Translations under genes and position numbers: made by a program
Assembly (NCBI GenBank): GCA_003833135.1
Contig: QZLH01000022.1
Location: 1-24,382 of the forward strand
Source of the DNA: Oehlia diaphana
Lineage: Eukaryota > Glomeromycota > Glomeromycetes > Glomerales > Glomeraceae
Direction: 5' to 3'
Length of the DNA stretch: 24,382 bases
Notes under the pieces: generated by a model
What the model was told of the DNA's origin: nothing
The model's database searches: none
The model's input: only the letters and a program-made list of their open reading frames with translations
Shown: in pieces, positions 20,632 to 24,382 of the stretch
Position numbering within the stretch: position 1 is the first letter of the stretch
How the letters are laid out: every line of letters starts with the position of its first letter

Positions 20632-21590
20632 CAAAGCATATTTGGAGAAATAGGCTTAATTGATAAGAGTTGAAAAATTTGGTGGAATTTAAAATTATTT
20701 AATTTAATGAATTAGAATTAGAAAATATTAATTAAATAATAATGAGAAATGTAATGCAGATGATGATATTTTTCTCTTTATTTTCTTTATTTGATATTAA
20801 TGAATTTGATAAATAATGATTGTATTAATATTGATGATTTATATAAATATAGTGAAAAGTATACATTCAAATTATTACTATTAAAAGTAAAATTATCTTT
20901 CCAAGACATTCTGTGAAACTATATGAAAAATGAATAAAAATTCAGATTGATAAATAGCAATGTGGTTTCATTTTCTCTGAAGAGCTAAGATTTACCCTGA
21001 ACAATGGCTATTCCTTACTCTCAATTAAACAACATCTCCAACTTCAAAATATTGAAGCACATTTGGAAAAATAGACTTGATAAGAGTTGAAAAAATTAGT
21101 GGAGTTTAAAATTATTTGAGAAATTTTGAGTTAAATAAAATTAAATTAAATGATTAGATGTAATTTGGATGATGATCCTTTTTTCTTTATTTGATATTAA
21201 TGTATGTAATGATTAAATGATTGTATTAATATTGATGATTTAAATAAGTATAGTAAAGAAGTATACATTAAAATTACTATTAAAATCTTTCCAAGACGTT
21301 TTGTGAAATTATATAAAAAATGAATAAAAATTCAGATTGATAAAATAAAAATAGCAATGTGATTTCTTTTTCTCTGAAAAGCTAAGATTTACCCTGAACA
21401 ATAGCTATTCTTTACTCCCAATTAAACAACACCTCCAACTTCAAAAAATTGAAGCACATTTGGAAAAATAGACATGATAAAAGTTGAAAAATTAGGGGAG
21501 TTTAAAATTATTTGAGAGATTTTGAGTTAAATTAAATTAAATTAAATAAATTAGAATTAGAAAATATTAACCCAATAATAATGATAAAAT
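20454..21590. repeat. Three tandem copies of a unit of about 405 bp
   Basis: Copies start with ACATTCAAATTATT or ACATTAAAATTACT at about 20455, 20863 and 21265. Each holds, in the same order, ATCTT.CCAAGA/ATCTTCCTAAAA, an AATAGCAA.GTG block, a TCTGAAGAGCTAAGATTT block, a GGAGTTTAAAATTATTT block and TTGATATTAATG. Copy 3 is cut short near 21590. Copies 2 and 3 resemble each other most; their coding piece (20964-21074 and 21361-21471) is open for 36 codons, while copy 1 diverges after 26. Translations: GFIFSEELRFTLNNGYSLLS and DFFFSEKLRFTLNNSYSLLP. Confidence 0.88.
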
Positions 21591-21649
21591 TGCATCCCAT
21601 ACACAATTCTCTAAATAATAGTTTTATAATAAAAATAATGAATGTAATG

Positions 21650-22945
21650 CTTACAAAATAAAAAAAAATAAGTTAAAAAAAAAAATTTTTTTTTAAAGAA
21701 GCTTCAAAGTTTTTTCTTCGAAACTCACCAATATCAAATGCCAAGAACTGAAAGCCAAAATCTACAAAATAGAAGAAAAAAAAATTAAAAAAAATTAAAA
21801 TAAATAATTTATTTTAAAATAGTTTTGGCTCTTTCGCTCTAAAACTCACCTATATATCAAATGTTAAGAAGTGAAAAACTAAGCCTACAAAATAAAAAAA
21901 ATAAGTAAATCAAAAAAAAAATATTTTTTAAAGTAAGTTTTGAAGTTTTCACTTCAAAACTTACCAATATCAAAAGCCCAAGAACTGAAAGCTGAACTCT
22001 ACAAAATAGAAGAAAAAAAAAATTAAAAAAATTAATTAAAATAAATAATTTTAAAAAAAGTTTTGGCTCTTTCACTCTAAAACTTACCTATATATCAAAT
22101 GTCAAGAAGTGAAAGACAAAACCTATAAAATAAAAAAAAAAATAAGTAAATTAAAAAAAAATATTTTTTTTAAAGAAGTTTCAAAGTTTTTTCTTTGAAA
22201 CTCACTAATATCAAATGCCCAAGAACTGAAAGCCAAACTCTACAAAATAGAAGAAAAAAAAAATTAAAAAAATTAATTAAAATAAATAATTTTAAAAAAA
22301 GTTTTGGTTCTTTCACTCTAAACTATTTTTTTTATTTTGTAGGCTTCGTCTTTTGCTTCTTGACATTTGATATATAGGTGAATTTGGAGCGAAAGAGCCA
22401 AAACTTTTTTTAAAATAATTTATTAATTTTTTTTTTAATTTTTTTTTCTTCTATTTTGTAGAGTTTGGCTTTTGGTTCTTGGGCATTTGATATTGGTGAA
22501 TTTCGAAGAAAAAACTTTGAAGCTTCTTTAAAAAAATATTTTTTTTTTAATTTACTTATTTTTTTTTATTTTGTAGGTTTCGTCTTTCGCTTCTTGATGT
22601 TTGATATATAGGTGAGTTTTGGAGTGAAAGAGCTAAAACTTTTTTAATTTAATTAATTTTTTTAATTTTTTTTTCTTCTATTTTGTAGAGTTCAGCTTTC
22701 GGTTCTTGGGCTTTTGATATTGGTAAGTTTCAAAGCGAAAACTTCAAAACTTTTTTTGAAAAATATTTTTTTTTTTGATTTACTTATTTTTTTTTTATTT
22801 TGTAAGCTTTGTCTTTTACTTCTTGACATTTGATATATAGGTGAGTTTCAGAGCGAAAGAGCCAAAACTTTTTAAAATAATTTATTTTAATTTTTTTTTT
22901 AATTTTTTTTTCTTCTATTCTGTAGAGTTCAGCTTTCAGCTCTTC
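21650..22945. repeat. Large inverted repeat of alternating A/B units with mini-exon-like cores
   Basis: Left arm 21650-22322 holds units A-B-A-B-A and a partial B. Right arm 22323-22945 holds the same types inverted, B'-A'-B'-A'-B' and a partial A'. The A/B dimer period is about 230-240 bp. In right-arm orientation each unit has a T-rich tract ending TTTTGTAG (once TTTTGTAA), a core of 34-35 nt, then GTGAGT, GTGAAT or GTAAGT: cores at 22343-22377, 22462-22495, 22577-22611, 22689-22722 and about 22807-22840. A and B cores share a TTCTTG..(A/C)ATTTGATAT ending. Left-arm cores read the same on the minus strand. The short open frames here (21857-22075 minus, 22195-22377 plus) are not credible proteins. 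Confidence 0.9.
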
Positions 22946-23078
22946 TCTATAAGAAATATGTATATGGAAAGGATATATTTTGTATACATTTTATGTACGT
23001 TTCTATAGATTCCATATACAAATTACATATATTTGATAAGTAATTCATTTTTGAACATTTTTTAAAAAAACTAATATA
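22946..23078. other. Short spacer with an inverted repeat
   Basis: ATATGTATATGGAA near 22956-22969 is matched in inverse by TTCCATATACAAAT at 23010-23023. Another GTATATGGAAAAA word lies just beyond the MITE at about 23285. The MITE at 23079 may have inserted into a small older repeat. Confidence 0.4.
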
Positions 23079-23273
23079 CAGTCGACCCCTATATAATCAC
23101 CTCGTATAATCACATCATATAAAATTCCCCTTTATAAGCACACCATATTTTGGCCCAATATACTAATAAATATATTAGAAAAACCTCCTCTATAATCACA
23201 ACATATGACTTTTTTTATAATCTCACCCTTATTTTTCAGTCCCAAGGGGTGTGACTATAAAGGAGACCGACTG
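23079..23273. mobile_element. 195-bp MITE of Tc1/mariner/pogo type in a TA site
   Basis: The left end reads CAGTCGACCCCTATATAATC. The reverse complement of the right end reads CAGTCGGTCTCCTTTATAGT. The arms share CAGTCG and a TATA.TCACA-type end, with a one-base gap and a few mismatches. TA dinucleotides flank both ends (23077-23078, 23274-23275), the target duplication typical of Tc1/mariner and pogo elements. The interior has several TATAATCACA words and no coding frame, so it is non-autonomous. Confidence 0.88.
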
Positions 23274-23381
23274 TATATGAAATGTATATGGAAAAAATTA
23301 ATCATGCGGAATGTATACAGAATTTTTAAACTTAATATTTTTAGAAAATAATTTTACAAAAATCCCGTATTATAATGTGAG

Positions 23382-23435
23382 ATCACGTGATTGTTTATTG
23401 TTTTGTTATGATACGTTTTTTGTTTTTTATATAAA
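23382..23435 (+). promoter_or_regulatory. Promoter-like stretch: ATCACGTGAT palindrome plus TATATAAA
   Basis: The perfect palindrome ATCACGTGAT (23382-23391) contains a CACGTG E-box, the site class bound by bHLH factors. TATATAAA follows at 23428-23435, then a C/T-rich run of about 60 bases from 23465 that would suit a transcription start region. No reading frame follows within the window, so this may drive a decayed gene or be an orphan promoter copy. Confidence 0.4.
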
Positions 23436-23960
23436 CCATTACTTGATGAGTTTGATCTTCTGATCTTCCTTTCTATCTTTCCTTTCCTTTCTCTTTTCTC
23501 TTGTCTTACTTTTTTTTAATTTTCTCCTTTTTTCGTCACCCCCTTTTTAAAATTTTTTTTGTACCTTACTTTAAAAAATTTTTTTTTCGTTACTCTCCTT
23601 TAAAAAAAATTTTTCTTTTATTCCTACTCTAAAAAAAAATTTCTTTTTACTATTTCTATTTCCTCTTTAGAGTTTGGAACCAAATGCACCATCCAGTTTT
23701 TAAACCGGTTCCACCCATTTTTTTTATGATTCGGTTCAATCTGGATTTATGCTGCAAAAACTAGTTTGCGTTTAAAGCGAATACAACTGGGTGCTCAATC
23801 TGATATGATATCAAAACTTTATAGTGCCAGCCAGAATTACAAAATTATAAATCACATGACACTGGGTAGATAGTTTAGCTTAAAGATGTTAGCCATAATT
23901 GATTTGCCAATACCGTAATATTACGGCATACAGCATTACAGTTATGACACTTTTCATAAT
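23436..23960. other. Pyrimidine-rich, then mixed intergenic sequence, no gene seen
   Basis: 23460-23660 is C/T-rich on the plus strand (TTTCCTTTCC, TTTCTCTTTT and repeated AAAAAATTTTT junctions). 23670-23760 has less AT-rich words (GGAACCAAATGCACC, AAACCGGTTCCACCC, ATTCGGTTCAATCTGG) that could be a decayed element end. No frame is credible. Confidence 0.4.
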
Positions 23961-24055
23961 ACTGTAATTAGTCTGTAATGCTGTAATTATGCCGTAATGC
24001 TGTAATTAGGCCGTAATGCTATAATTAGGTTGTAATGCTATAATTAGGCTGTAAA
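23961..24055. repeat. Minisatellite, 19-20-bp unit GCCGTAATGCTGTAATTAG
   Basis: About four to five tandem units with variants GTCTGTAATGCTGTAATTAT, GCCGTAATGCTATAATTAG and GTTGTAATGCTATAATTAG. Each unit itself looks like a doubling of a 9-10-bp YGTAATNNY word. The flank at 23915-23940 has related words (CCGTAATATTACGGCAT), including a short palindrome. Confidence 0.85.
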
Positions 24056-24382
24056 GTCGTAATTTTAATACTATAAAAATTTAAAACAAAAGTAATGAAT
24101 TATAAAAGTAAAATTACAAAAGTTTATATGTTGTGTAAGTTTAATTTTTAGGGGTACATAAGACGCATCGCATTTTTTTTGCATTTTGTATACGCGTTTG
24201 TGTAAAGAAAAAAATTATATAATGAACCAAAATCCCTAGGGGTAGGTGGTCGGGAGTAGAAGGTGGGAAATTATATATATATATATATGTTTTTTTCAAA
24301 AAATTTATATTAAATTAGCATAATATCTGTAATAATTAAATGATTTTATGCATAATTTACATATAAACTTTTTTACAAAAAA
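24056..24382. other. AT-rich end of window with an (AT)n run
   Basis: An AT dinucleotide run lies at 24272-24288, just after GGGGTAGGTGGTCGGGAGTA, a G-rich patch at about 24238-24258. No gene is seen. Confidence 0.5.

Noticed and set aside
21857..22377. Open frames 21857-22075 (minus) and 22195-22377 (plus)
   Set aside because: Both lie in the inverted repeat, translate its T-rich and A-rich tracts, and are not conserved between units.
23725..23760. tRNA B-box-like GGTTCAATCTGG
   Set aside because: No matching A box, acceptor stem or cloverleaf could be drawn around it.
23961..24055. CRISPR-like array
   Set aside because: The units are contiguous with no unique spacers, and the genome is eukaryotic.

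Overview
The window looks like nuclear DNA of an arbuscular mycorrhizal fungus, most likely Rhizophagus or a close glomeromycete. It is extremely AT-rich, has short GT-AG introns, and carries many decayed repeats. Its one clear gene has traits I recognise from the lineage-expanded Rhizophagus kinases: a two-CxxC N-terminal module, a WTSGN...ID.FIQ linker, an EWIPY...F element leading into the kinase N-lobe, an HRDxHxxN catalytic loop, and a TSRLLNP C-terminal tail. The genus is inferred from memory of these motifs, not from a search.

Layout. 1-3310 is repeat territory: GGTC/GACC-rich palindromes, a decayed coding relic, a roughly 500-bp purine tract, a 517-bp TIR element in TTAA target sites, and an AT minisatellite. 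4026-8051 (+) holds the main gene, seven exons encoding about 1191 aa. 8052-13164 is mostly non-coding, with small tandem duplications and a less AT-rich island at 10.7-11.3 kb. 13165-20631 is old decayed sequence with several short, frame-broken coding relics on the + strand. 20454-21590 is a three-copy tandem repeat of about 405 bp. 21650-22945 is a large inverted repeat built from alternating A/B units. 23079-23273 is a 195-bp TA-flanked MITE. The end has a promoter-like stretch and a 19-20-bp minisatellite.

The notable system is the kinase gene. Its first six exons are tandem copies, at about 540-bp spacing, of one cassette: zinc-ribbon, linker, kinase N-lobe. Only the last exon carries a catalytic C-lobe. 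All internal introns are phase 0 and sit right after the alpha-C position, so any copy could in principle be spliced directly to the C-lobe. The zinc ribbons are intact in all six copies. The ATP-site residues (Gly loop, beta-3 Lys, alpha-C Glu) are all present only in copy six and are replaced in a patchwork in copies one to five. This looks like a stringed array of zinc-ribbon/pseudo-N-lobes ahead of one active TKL-like kinase. Everything else is mobile-element debris.
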